Shown here: in pieces, positions 11,901 to 24,236 of the stretch | Layout of the letters: each line of letters starts with the position of its first letter | How positions within the stretch are numbered: the first letter of the stretch is position 1 | Notes under the pieces: generated by a model | Database searches by the model: none | Told to the model about the DNA's origin: nothing | Seen by the model: the letters and a program-made list of their open reading frames with translations, nothing else | Source of the DNA: Dryas octopetala | Taxonomy: Eukaryota > Streptophyta > Magnoliopsida > Rosales > Rosaceae | DNA length: 64,000 nucleotides | NCBI GenBank assembly: GCA_963921425.1 | Contig: OY992834.1 | Span: forward strand, 6,448,001 to 6,512,000 | Direction of reading: 5' to 3' | Translations under genes and position numbers: made by a program

Positions 11901-12035
11901 AACAACACTAATAACCACAACAGTATCAAAAATAATAATAACAATAACAACATCATTAACAACAAGCGAAAAAGAGAGATTTGTGATGCCATTGCGAAAA
12001 CTGCCAATAAAAAGACTAAAAAACCTTCTGCTTGA
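8993..12035 (+). CDS. GTE6: Bromodomain-NET transcription factor GTE1/GTE6-like
   Basis: Eight coding exons (8993-9118, 9465-9680, 9917-9994, 10648-10872, 11024-11122, 11258-11316, 11539-11689, 11808-12035) join in phase to give 393 aa, near the 370-390 aa of Arabidopsis GTE1 and GTE6. LEQRVNEIEQFY starts at residue 43. The bromodomain spans about 95-205, with the WPF shelf, KPMDFSTIK and the acetyl-lysine-binding Asn of KYND at about residue 184. A charged coiled coil rich in EEE and AEEAARAK follows, then the NET domain (about 269-335, RKMSTEEKRNLG). The tail has a poly-Asn tract and a basic KRKR end. Such proteins bind acetylated histone tails; GTE6 activates the leaf gene AS1 and GTE1/IMB1 acts in seed germination. 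GTE6 rather than GTE1 is chosen because of synteny. The next in-frame Met is three codons on, so the start is not critical. Confidence 0.9.
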
Positions 12036-12277
12036 TCATGTCGTGCCATGGGAGATTGCATTCAGGTTGTGGTTTTGGCTGCAATCCAGTTTCCGAAATC
12101 AGTTTCGATTTCGGAAATGGTTCTCAGGGAGCAATTCCAAGAGCCAGAAAACAGCGTTGGAAGTTTGGGAAAATGGGGAAAGCAATCATGTTTTAGGTGC
12201 CGACTGTTTCTCAACAAAGCAACCAAAGTCCAGTTTTGAAGTCTGCCTCTGAATCTCCTGAATATAGACTAGAAGAT

Positions 12278-12325
<48 letters not shown>

Positions 12326-14099
12326 GGGCAATTCAATTTGCTTTGCCTTGGACCACTTTTATAGTTTTACTTGTAGTGTCTCATCTGACATTTTACAACG
12401 ATGATCTTTGTGTTGTTAATTATGTTAATTGCACGTGGCCATACTAGTTCTTAAGCATGAGTTATTATTCCTTATGAGTGGTTTATATTAATCTGAAGTC
12501 GTTAGTAGGACTCAGGTCCCAAACTGTATGATCTCCTGAGGATGTTAAAAAATGGGAACAATACAAAACAACAAGAATATAAGGGGGCGGTTGGTATTTA
12601 TTCGAAAAACAAAATTTATTTTTCTTATTTTATCTGTAAATACTAACAATAATTAAATATGTATTTATTATAGGGTATTGACTTTCATACGATCATTCTC
12701 CTTTTGTGTATTCAAGTACAAAAGCATAGAAATAATGAGGAGTGTACAAGTACAAATTTGTAGCTTGAAAAGTGCCATCCTTATTATGTGTTAAATTGGA
12801 CTTTGTATTTGGATAGAGAATCTGGCATCCGACCCAATAAAAATGAGATACATCATTTTTTTTTTTCTTATTTGACAGTGCTGAGCGCTCGGTGAATTTT
12901 TAGCACTTGGTAGTATTTTTATTCTAATTACCGAGTGCTACAATAAGCGCTCGACATTATTTCCTTCGTCGATTTTTTAGAGTATTTCTTAGAGGTTTAC
13001 CCCCTACGATTTTAGGGTGTAGAATGAGGTCTATGAAGGTTGAATGTTAGGTTTTAACTCTATAATTTTGGACCAGAGTTAAAACTTGACATGAAATCAA
13101 CAAACCAATGCCAAATGCTCAGGAGAAGGAGAAAATGACAATGCCGAGTACTCGGCGACATGATTGAGCATTTGGTAACCTGCTAATGAGCACTCAGTGA
13201 CCATACCAAGCTCTCGGTGACGCCAAGTCAAAATTTTGACCTGCATTCCAGTGACAGAGAAGTCTTTTTCATTTGAATATGATCTTATTTTATTAATAAT
13301 CTTAATTAATGGTCCTATAAAGTTGAAAATTACTATATATGAATGGTTTCGTCAAAAATAGGATTCAGAATAGACTCATATTATATGGAAAAAAGTACAG
13401 ATTAAAAGTTAGAGATTTTATTTGGTTGTCATTACTCTATAAAATTATTACCTAAAGCCAAATTCAATGAATCACATCGTGCAATTCACACCAATCCCCG
13501 GCTGCGAATATAACACTAACAAAATCTTAGGAACTGACACATTGTACGGTCGAGACTCCATGGCGGCAAAGCAAAACTGAGACCAGAATGATGATGTCTC
13601 CGACAGGACACTTCTAATGTCAACTGATTGCTTCTCATCGTACATATAACGCTAGTCTGTCCAATCAGAGATCGCCAACAAAACCAGTTAAGACCTGCAC
13701 GAAGCACCGAAGCAGAACCCGGATTTGTACGCCGAATCAAAACCGGATTTCATAAATCGTCTTCACGTCCGCCCAGTACGGTCCTCCAAGTCTCGGTCAT
13801 AGACTTTTTATAAGCTGAAAAAAAACAGAACGTCGCTGATGCCGCATGACTGTGCAGCAAAGCAGCTGAGTGAAGCAAACTCGGTCACTGAGTCACACGA
13901 ACTCATCTCCTTGGTTCAGTGTGAGTACGCGACTTCTTAACTTCCATCCCATGTGGGTTGGGTTTTTGTTTTGATTTTGTTGGAATTTGGTTTTATTAAC
14001 ATTATTGTTGTTTTCAGATTCAGGTTGGGCTGAGTTTGCTGGGTTTTGGAGTTAAAATTGGTTCAATAATTGTTATTTGTTTCTTGGGACCATAAGGAA
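12036..14099. other. GTE 3' region, intergenic DNA and SIZ1 leader
   Basis: Just after the GTE stop lies 3'-UTR-like sequence, with a long CT microsatellite at 12280-12322. AT-rich intergenic DNA follows and includes a cluster of CTCGGTGA-type motifs (12880-13225). The segment 13800-13920 looks like the first non-coding exon of SIZ1, with a donor CAGT/GTGAGT at 13921. A likely acceptor TTTTCAG ends at 14017, so the ATG lies in the second exon. Open frames at 13516-13813 are not convincing. Confidence 0.55.
12280..12322. repeat. (CT)n microsatellite
   Basis: About 21 CT units in the probable 3' UTR or downstream flank of the GTE gene. Confidence 0.95.
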
Positions 14100-17000
14100 A
14101 TGGATTTGGTATCTCAGTGCAAGGTAAAATTAGCTTGATTTTTTGTAGTTTAACTTAACATTATGTGCTTTGTTAATGTGGGTATTGTAATTGGTTTCTA
14201 AATTGACAGAGAATATTGGTTAGTCTTGGTATTGTAATGTGGGTAGTGTAGTCTTTAGTCTTGCCTATATCAGCCAAGACATCAAATTTGTTCTTGGTAA
14301 GTTGTTCATAATTCAGTTAGGCCAACATAATAAGCCAATTCAGTCTGGCTGTTTGTTACTATGTGATCAAAGTCTTATGCTTCCCATTCTGTATAGCCGA
14401 ATTACTTGCTTTGGTCTTTACTTTCTTGTATTGTTGTTTGGTCTACGCTATCACACACATGCCATTATGTACGAGTGTATGGGATTTTTTTCCTGTCTAA
14501 TATGATGTATATGCTTAACCTCTAGGGAAAATTGGCATCTTTTCGAGTTAAAGAGCTCAAGGATGTTCTGACTCAGCTGGGTCTTTCAAAGCAAGGGAGG
14601 AAGCAGGTATGTTGTTAGATAATATTGATTGGTTTGCATTCCCCTACGGTACTTTCCAATTGTTGCCTGTCTCTAGAGATTGGCTATTGTTAGCTTCTTC
14701 TTTCCTTACCCTCTTAGTTACATCTCATGAATTTGGTCACTTTTATGAATGTACTTTGTAAGGAGTCACTGTCTATAATGGACTTAAATCATTGATGCCT
14801 GTTGTGCATTCCATTAGTTGCTCATTTTTGTTCTCTTCTAAGTATGTCATCCTTGTTCTACTCCTTTCAGAAGAGATTTTCTGGCTATTTGTACAATGCT
14901 CAGTTCTTCATCATGTGTTTGATATGTTGGTCTGCACCTATAGGATGTTTGCACTGCGTTGTGTTGTGTGATATTCCGATTGAATCAAATTCCAAATGAC
15001 TAAACTAGTTGCCTTGAAGTTAATAAGTTAATTAGAAATGCGTTTTCCAAGTCTTTCTTTGTTTGTCATATTTTGCTACAATCTTGTATTGACCTACAGT
15101 TTTAATTTTCCCTTGGTTAAATTTTCCTTGCAGCTTCCAATCAGACATCTTTTAGCCACTGTCTAATTTAATTTTCTATGTTTTCAATTATGCTTGACAG
15201 CATGTTGAGAATTGTTGATCCAGAACCTCCTGGCTCACATATTCCCATTGAGTGATGTAGTGCTTTTGATTCATCTATTTCTGTTACAGGAGGTAAACTG
15301 TTTATTAAACATCTCTTTTCTGTGCAGGATCTGGTTGAGAGAATCTTAGCAGTAGTTTCAGATGAAGAAAGTAAGTTCTTCAACCACATCATCATCCTCA
15401 ATCCAGATAAGATTTAGTTTACTTCCATGGTTGTGTCCCTCTTCCCAAATTGCAATGGTTGACTATGAGCACAACGCAAGAAGTAGTACATCCTAGTGGC
15501 ACTTGGAGCTGATTTAGGTTTAGGTGTTTAGCACAATAGTCTCTAAAGCTGTTTTAGAATTTTTATTCTGAAATGTTTATCTTCTGACTTGGTTCCTGAA
15601 AAATTTGTCAAGTTCAGACTCAAGTCCGTTGTTCATTTATATGTTTGTAAACTCTGTGCAGCATCCAATACACGTGGTTTGTCAAAGAAAAAATTCATTG
15701 AGAAGAAAGGAGTAGCAGAAATAATTAATGAAGCTTACAGGTGCTACGTTCTGTTAGTTTTTTTGTCTATATGTTCCATGTTAAGATTTTTTCCCCTTCT
15801 TGTTATTCCATTTCTAAACCTTCTTATTATAAAATGTGTTGTGATTACTGATTGTCTTATATGATTCTGTGATTCATGTGCCTTCTTCTAAATCCTCTGT
15901 ATCCTTCTCTGTGAGATTGGAGATCTGTGTAATTATTTTCGTCTCTCCATCTCATGGTCGTTTGAATTTCAATGTCTATTGTCCTGTCCCAGGAAAATGC
16001 AGATTACACCATCAGCTGATTCTGAAACAAGGGAGCAGAGTGGTTCAGATACCTGCAGTGTGAAGTCTAAAAGGGAAGTTAAAATTTTTAATGATCCAGA
16101 TGTGAAGATCTGCTGCCCCTGTGGAAGTTCATTGTCTACTGAGTCAATGATACAGGTTTTGTAACATTTTCTTAGGATGATATAAATCCTTTTTAGTTTT
16201 TTTTCCACGTATGCTCCATTGGCTGGTTTATTCTTCAGGTCTGTATGAATTGCAGGAGCACTTCAGCATCCATTTCATATTGAATTCAAATTGTTCTGAT
16301 ACTTTTTTCTTCTTCTATATTTTCAATTTCTATTGCTGAATTGGAGTTTATAAAAGCAATAACTATCAGAACAAAAAAGTGAGTATAAAAAAAGGAGGGG
16401 GTGGGACCAATAACCTTGACAGCATACATCTATGTCATAAGGCTTGAGCTAACATGTCAAGCAAACTATTCTATGTTTTTAAACTTCATGTGTTGAATGA
16501 TCAAAATGGTGCTGAACGAATTGGGGACTTTGATGCCATTTACGAAGTTCAGTGGTGATTTGATTGCCTACAATCTGTGGAAAGTTCAATTATTTTGTTG
16601 GGTATCATTTTAGTTGTAAGATGGTGGTGTACTTCTAGGGCAGTTAGAGGAACTAGCTGCTTATGGAAAATCTCTGCTTGCAGACACTGGTGGCATCATT
16701 TTCCAAATGAGCGAGTGAAAATAAATTCAATGTTAATGCTCAATTAATATGCTAAGCTCAAGAAATGCAAGGATCAACATTATAAATCTTAGGGTCCAGG
16801 TTAGAAAGACTAAAGATTTAAGGTAGAATAATGCAGTTGCTAACACAGAAGTACTTAATATAATTCAGTTAAGAGAATTTCTATTGATCCCCCCAAGTGT
16901 TTTATTTTTTATGAGAATACCCCCCAAGTGTTCATTGTACCCCCTACAATAATTTTCCTCAAAACTTCCCATTTTGATCCTTTATGCTTCATAGTCATCA

Positions 17001-18180
17001 AGGGTTCCCAACCTTTTTGCAGAAACAGCAAGTTGTCAGAGGCTTGGATGATTAGTATTAATGTTGCCCCCTGAAGTTCTATTCTTTTGAAAACATTTGT
17101 GATGAGACATTGAAATATATTATGAGGCCATACATTGCTTCTGGGGTATACTGTAATCAGTCATTTGCATTCTTAAGGATATGAGAGTTCACACATAAAT
17201 GGAGGTTGATGAACATGTTTGTTTTGATATGCTGAGCCACCTGAAATCCTTCCTAAACTAGTTAAGCTTGAACTGCCCTCTTAAACAGTCAAGCACTTGG
17301 CCTCTGGTTCCACCAAACTTGTTTACACCAAAATACACTTCAATATCTTTTTACCCTTTCTTTTTTATTTTGGTGATTGGTGCTCATCCCATCCCCCCAA
17401 TTGAGCAGTTAATCTGTTTTTACTTTTTTTTTTAGGAACTACTTATGCATGTTCACGTATTTCCCTCATCTGCATAGTGCATTGTTATGGGTCATTGCAT
17501 TATCTACTTGTGAGTTTGTAAGTATTACATAGGTCATTTGAATCTTCTCTAGATCTACTCACAAAGTATTGGGCCATGTCTAATTCAGGTATATGTTATC
17601 TGCAGTGTTTGGATCCAAAGTGTCAAGTTCAGCAACATATTGGTTGTGTTATTATTCCAGAGAATAAAATGGATTGTAATCCACCAGTTCTGCCTCTATT
17701 CTACTGTGAAATGTGTCGTCTCAAACGAGCAGATCCGTATGTATTGTGCATTTTCCAATTTTAATTTAAATGAGTTTTTATCTGAAACAAAAATAAAAAG
17801 TTCCAATTGTTGTTGTTTTGCTACATGGAAGGTATACTTTATAATTTGTTTGTAAAGACATGATGGATGGTTTAAAACATGCATTAGTTGCGTTTAATAT
17901 GTATTAGATTCCTAATACCTAGATTAGGAAGGTTATTGAATACGAAACTTTACCAATCATTCAATTTTGTACACTTATGCTGGAATTTAGGTTCAATTTG
18001 GTAATCATTTTTTTTTTTTGGTGTGGGGGAGCTCATCCTATTACTTAATGTTAATTTCCCCCAAATGAGAGGTTCTTTATATTTTTGCATATATCCAATT
18101 TGCAGTTTTTGGGTGACTGTGGTAGATCTGCTATCTCCAGTGAAATTAGTTGCTTCAAATATTCCATTTGATGGGTAATT

Positions 18181-18216
<36 letters not shown>

Positions 18217-21200
18217 CATGTACACACACATTAAAGCTGAATTTGTGATGAATTATATTTTGTTTCATGTCTTTTTTTTTTTTTTTGGCTCAAAGATGTT
18301 GAATTCCTAGATTTTGTTAATAGGTTCTTGAAGTCTTAACTGTTTACTTATATTTAGAAGTTGCAATATTCTTTGTATTTATCTTGTTTAAGTCATATTT
18401 TCTGGTACATTTTATTTTAATATGATTATCATTGTTTTCAGTACAAATCCAACTCAGAATGTGGAGAGAACATTTCAACTTTCCAGAGCCAATAGAGATC
18501 AACTTCAGAATAATGAATATGAAATTCAGGTTTGTTTCGTTTTGGTTAGTGTGTTAAGTGATACTTATCTTTGTTGATAAGTTGTGTTCATTTAGTGAGG
18601 ATTTTCTTTGAAAGTTAGTTATTTATATGTGGTACCTGTATATTATACAGGCTTGGTGCATACTTCTCAATGATAGTGTTTCATTTAGGATGCAATGGCC
18701 ACGATATGCAGATTTAAAGGTCAATGGTATGCGCCCCCCCTCCTCCCTCTCCCTCCCTCTCTATCTCTCTCCCTCTCCTACACCCCCCCCCCCTTCCTTT
18801 TTTAAGACAATCTTTAAGGTGTGCTGCAGAAATGTACTATGAGGTAAGTCACCTGGAGTGGCACACTTGTAAGATAGATAAAATGAGAATACCCCTTAGT
18901 AGTCCACATGAAGCTCTGCCTTTGAATTGAGCTAACAGTGGTCCTGACCTTTGTTGTTTTTTCTTGATTTCACAAATTTCGATATTCTGCATTGGCTTCT
19001 TGTCTGAAATTGTATTCCTGGACCCTAACACATCATTTTTGGCTCAATTGATAACCAGTGTGTAGTTATCTTATTCAAACCCACCTCTCCATTTCAGCCT
19101 TTGCATATTGTAACCTTTTCCTCCAAAAAGCCAAACCCTTCCAGAAACCCCAAAATATAGCTGCTACCTCGATAGTGCAACTTAAATATGAAATTCTTGA
19201 GTGAAGCCTAACTCATGTAGCCCCATTATCTGAATATGGGTGGTATGCAGATTAAATGTTGAAGATATATGAAAATTCATATAAATAGCTGGGCCAGTTA
19301 TCCTCTACTCATATGCCCAAGAAATAAACCAGCCATGTTTGTTGAGTGTGGCCTTCCATTTAGGGCAACTTGGATAACCTAGGAATTGTTCTGTTCCTTT
19401 AAATTTAAATATGAATCCCCACTGATCTACTTTATTTTGTACCCTATTTACAGGTATGAGTGTTAGGGCAGTTAATAGACCTGTACAGCAATTTTTAGGT
19501 GTTAATGGTCGTGATGATGGAGCACTCGTGAGTCTATTTCACCTCTACTTTTATGTGTTAATGTGTTTGTTAATATTGTAATCCGAGGCAACTCACATGT
19601 CATTGTTGCATTATTCATTGTTGGTAGAGATTAAGGCAACTTTCTTGAGGATGCTTTTTTTTGGATTACCATACATTCCATCTTTCGTTTTGTAATGTTG
19701 TAGAATTATTTTGCCTTTACTTTTTTAATTGTTGTGTACATTGACTGTAGCCCCTCTGGTAGTTGTTTAATAACATTTACCTATTTATCAAAAAATTTAC
19801 TTAACTATTTACTTTAATTATAATTAGATTCTGTCATTCTAGGTTTCAGTGTAATTTAATTTTGTTTTTCTGTCAGATCACATTATACATTGGTGAGGGA
19901 ATCAATAAGATTTCATTATCAGGAGGAGATGATCGTGTTTTCTGTTTTGGTGTCAGACTTGTAAAGCGACAAACTGTTCAGCAGGTACACCACTGATTCT
20001 TCATACAAGTTATTTTGACAGAGAATCATTTAGTCATGGAATTTATGATGGTGAGAGGAACTGGTTAGCACACTCAATAGGATGTGGGTGCTACTCATGC
20101 ATGCATGGAATGTGCATCTATCTGTAATGTGCTGTCTTTGACTCTGTATTGTAACAACAGTTCCTTAACATATGAAATAATAAGTCTCATGAGCGTGAAA
20201 TACTTGTATGTTCTTTGACTCTAGGTTGGTATGTTCATGCTTATTGGTATGATAGATTCACATGAAAAAGTCCCATGAACATACCAATATCTTTTACTGG
20301 ACCTACCTAGAGAAATCTCAGAGCATACAAATACAAAAGTTATGAGAAATTGAGAATTCTCTATCATTTAAATATTAAATTCCAAGAAAATGACTCAAGA
20401 TGTTGACAGGGAAGCTACAAATCTGGATTATTGGTATCTTATTAACTGCATTTCTCCTTTGTCCAATTAATGTCAAGGTTCTCAACTTGATTCCCAAAGA
20501 AGCAGATGGTGAGCTTTTTGAAGATGCACTTGCTCGAGTTCGTCGTTGCATTGGTGGTGGGGCTGCAATGGCACATGAGGATAGTGATAGTGATTTGGAA
20601 GTGATTTCTGACTCAATATCAGTTAGTCTCCGCTGCCCTGTAAGTGATGGTTAATTTCTCTTGATATTGTAGTAGCCTTTTAACTTGAATGTGCCTTTTA
20701 ATGTTTTGTACTTGATGTTATTCTTATTCAAGCTTGAGTAGTAATTGGATCAATTATGCAGTTGTCTAAATCAAGTTCTATAAATTTAGAATGCTTGGAA
20801 GCTGCTTGCATCTTGGGGCTGCCTGCAAATATTGGGCTTATTAAGCTTTTTTTTCTTCTTATTCTTTTGAGTTTTGATCATCCTTAGCGGGTAAATGGCT
20901 TAGTCTAGATCTTGATTTGAAACTGTTGCTAGGAGAGTAGTCAGTGTCCAAGGGATCAAGGCTGGTTTCCTTTTGCGTATCTTGGGAATGTGGTCCAAAA
21001 CCCTTTGAATCCTAGGAACGTCATGACTCATATCTGATCATATTTTAACATGGCCTCCATTCCATCCATATGGCTTGTCAGCCTTGTCAAATGGTCAGGC
21101 CAGCCACCGGAAGAGAGCCCAGGTCCATTTACCATTCAACTTGCTGGTCTGGTCCAATGACAATGTGCAGCCCACAACCATATCCACAGGTCGCGAGTCA

Positions 21201-24200
21201 CAGGCCATAGACCGCAAGTTGCAGGCCGGACCATAGGCCCGCCCAATTTTCTTTATTTTATATATATATATATATATATTGGGTGACAAGGCTAATTTAT
21301 ATATCAAGTAGTATATAATTTATAACATACAAATCTACAAACTATGTAATTGTTAACTGTATATATTTATTTAGTTAAATATAATAAGTTTATAGTATTT
21401 TTGCTAATATATTTTTTTTTATATACTTAATTTCACGGTATTTTGGCCCAAGCAGGCTGACCCAGTCAGATTGAGCCTGAAATCATAGCTCATGCCCAGG
21501 CTTCTATTAGAAGAGCTGGGCTGGTCCAGCCCTTTCGTGGGCCCGAACCAGGCTGAGCTCTGGGTCAGCGGGCCATGGGCCTAATTACGAGGTTGAACCA
21601 CATGCGTCAACTGACTTTGCTTATTTTTGTTAATGACAATGATTTCATTTAAAGTGATTGGTAAAATTATCAGTAAAGCAAATCTATATAGATTCGTGTT
21701 TGTGGTGTAGAGCTCATAGACAACACTGCCTATGGGGTAATGTTTACATGTAACTGGCAGATGAGTGGCTGTCGAATGAAGGTAGCTGGCAGGTTCAAAC
21801 CTTGTGCCCACATGGGTTGTTTTGATCTTGAAACGTTGGTGGAGCTAAACCAACGCTCTAGGAAGGCAAGTCATACACTATATACCTATAAGTTGTTATA
21901 TTTGTTTCTTTACAAATCTGCACATATGACTAAGTGTTGCACTATGGTTGCAGTGGCAATGTCCCATATGCCTCAAAAACTACTCCTTGGAGGACATCAT
22001 CATTGACCGTTATTTCAATCGCATTACAACCATGGTAGTTTCTCTAGTGGGCATTATCTGACTTTATATAGTGTTCGTGAAATCTTATGGAATCAAAGAC
22101 ATTTCATACTGTTTATCTGGTGGACAGATGCGGAATTGTGGGGAAGACATTACAGAGATCAATGTGAAGCCAGATTGTTCTTGGAGTGCAAAGAAAAAAG
22201 GCGAGTATAGTGATCTTGCACAATGGCATTTGCCCTATGGATCTCCATGTGTTGGTATGGATTTGGAAATCTCAAGGCAGGTCAAGCTGGAATCTTGTTC
22301 AAAAGAACATAGTAGATTTACATATAATCATTGTGGGGCTACGGAAGTTAGTGGACCTCATGACCCATTAGATGAAGAGTTTCAGGTTTGCGGTCAAAAG
22401 GTTATAACAATGAGCAGCAGTTCCACAGGAAGTGGCAGAGATGATGAAGACCCTATTATGAATCAGAACCGCATTAGACATATTGATGTCTCCACTAATG
22501 ATGGCAACGAAATCACTTCAGTTGCTCATAATTTGGACCCAACATTTTTAATTGTGAATGGTGGCTCTACTCAAGCTGGGAATGCCAGTATCATTATTCT
22601 TAGTGACTCGGAAGAAGAAAATGACAACTTGGTTTCTCCAAGTACCTACAATACTTTCCCAGTAAGTGGCAGTGGGTGTTCTCTGTCTGCACCCCCTGGC
22701 TTTTCAGACTCGTATGCACCAGATCCAGCTCTTAATGCGTCTGCAAGTTCATGTTTGGGTCTCTTTAATAGAAATGGCAATGGTATTGGGATGTCTCAGT
22801 ATCCATATCCTTCGGGTACTCAAGCAGATCCTGTCTTCCAATTATTTGGTACAGATTCAGATCTCTCAGATGCTTTTATTGATTTGGAGCAGACATCATC
22901 AGAGCCTTGTTCAGCTCCAATGACTGGTAAGACATTGGTTTCAGAGGAAAATCTAAACCCAAGCGGACACGTTTTAAACTCTTCTGTTTCCCATACCAAT
23001 GCTGACTTCGATGACAGCTTGGTTGATAATCCTTTGGCCTTTGTTAGTGAGGACCCCTCGCTTCAAAATTTTCTTCCAACTCAGCCCTCTAGTTTGTTGG
23101 AGCAGCCTGGTTTTCAACAACAGGCTCCAGTATCAAATGGCATTAATAGTGAGGATTGGATTTCTCTTAGGCTTGGTATGACCGGTGAAAGTGTTCCCAA
23201 TAATATTAACGTATGTGCTGAACCTGCAGCTACAAATGGGGTAGAATTGAGAAACCAGTGTGGATCAAGCGAAGGTAAAATCTTCATCCATTTAATGTTG
23301 TAATTGTTGAAAGTTGAACAAATTTTTACTTATTGATGAAATACTGGAATTTTGTATTCTGTCCGAGTACAATGCTCTGAAATAAATAGTAACAAATGAT
23401 TTACTATTTTCAAATGTTTTCACCTCTTTTTTGGCATGAACTGTCCAGTAATTTGTAATGAAGTTTCAGTAGAAAACTTCATCTTGGTCTTTAATGGGCC
23501 TGGATCTACCTTGAAATTTAATTGCAAAATTATGGTGAATGTGCAGTATTTTTGTCTGTCTACTTATAATTGATATAAGATTGTGACTTGAGTATCAATT
23601 TGATGTCAATCAGTAACCTTTTATTTCTTAAGTTATAATATGAAAAAACCGCTTCCATCTTGTAACTTGCCCGAAAAAAAGGTCACTTCCATATCCATAT
23701 GCATGAAAGTAGAATTTGTATGGTGCACTTGTTTGGCCAGGTATTGATCTTGTTCAGTACTTTTAGAGATCAGGTGAAATCCGTACGTTGTAATAATATG
23801 CAAATTATATTTGGCAAAGTTCAGGTTGTACCAGCCTAAATATGCGTTTGGGATCTGTGTGGAAGTGCTATGAAGCTTTATCGTTTTTCCCCCCTTTTTC
23901 AGATTAGATGTTTGTTTTGGGTAGTGACTAAGCATTTGTAAAGAATATTTTATTTGCTTTACTTTAATATCCACTGAATAAAGAATTGTGATGGAGGACT
24001 CTTATGTGGTTTGAAGTTATAAAAAAAAAGAGTAGCTTAATGTTTTCCTACGTCTGTTAAGGGCTGATGTTTCATATTATGAATCCTCTGCAGTTTTAAT
24101 TACGGATATGAATGATGAAGCTAGGTCTAACAGAGTAGATTCAAGGAAATTGTCAGATGGACCTTTCTCATTTCCTCGTCAGCCACGATCTGTGAGACAA

Positions 24201-24236
24201 CGTGTGTATCTGTCTGTAGATTCCGACTCTGATTAG
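14100..24236 (+). CDS. SIZ1: E3 SUMO-protein ligase SIZ1
   Basis: Sixteen exons: 14100-14123, 14526-14606, 15328-15370, 15662-15740, 15993-16155, 17606-17736, 18106-18174, 18442-18529, 18651-18726, 19454-19527, 19877-19984, 20478-20639, 21761-21865, 21954-22034, 22128-23274, 24094-24236. Phases close to 857 aa, close to plant SIZ1 length. Domains in order: SAP (about 10-45, [19 protein letters not shown]), a Cys-rich C4HC3 PHD finger (about 103-170), PINIT region (about 230-315) and SP-RING (about 350-425, HMGCFDLE and [11 protein letters not shown]). A SUMO-interaction motif [10 protein letters not shown] lies near residue 583, and the C-terminus is acidic. SIZ1 transfers SUMO from SCE1 to nuclear targets in phosphate, cold, heat, ABA and flowering responses; the PHD finger helps substrate and histone recognition. 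Intron 13 has a GC donor. Intron 12 carries a GC-rich insertion. Confidence 0.96.
18184..18213. repeat. (CT)n microsatellite in SIZ1 intron 7
   Basis: A CT tract about 10 bp after the exon 7 donor. A poly-pyrimidine stretch of C and T runs lies similarly close after the exon 9 donor (about 18731-18806). Both are in the sense strand of transcription. Confidence 0.9.
21030..21595. repeat. GC-rich arms around an AT core inside SIZ1 intron 12
   Basis: Two blocks rich in GGCCC and AGGCC words (about 21050-21245 and 21440-21595) flank an AT-rich core with a (TA)n run at about 21259-21279. The right block has a local inverted repeat GGGCTGG-T-CCAGCCC. The composition is sharply different from the surrounding intron and resembles GGCCC-rich ends of plant transposon remnants. 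I could not define termini or target duplications. Confidence 0.4.

Noticed and set aside
11861-12061. Leu-rich minus-strand frame
   Set aside because: Antisense reading of the poly-Asn codons at the GTE C-terminus.
13516-13813. Facing open frames upstream of SIZ1
   Set aside because: They overlap on opposite strands without motifs. The region more likely belongs to the SIZ1 promoter and leader.
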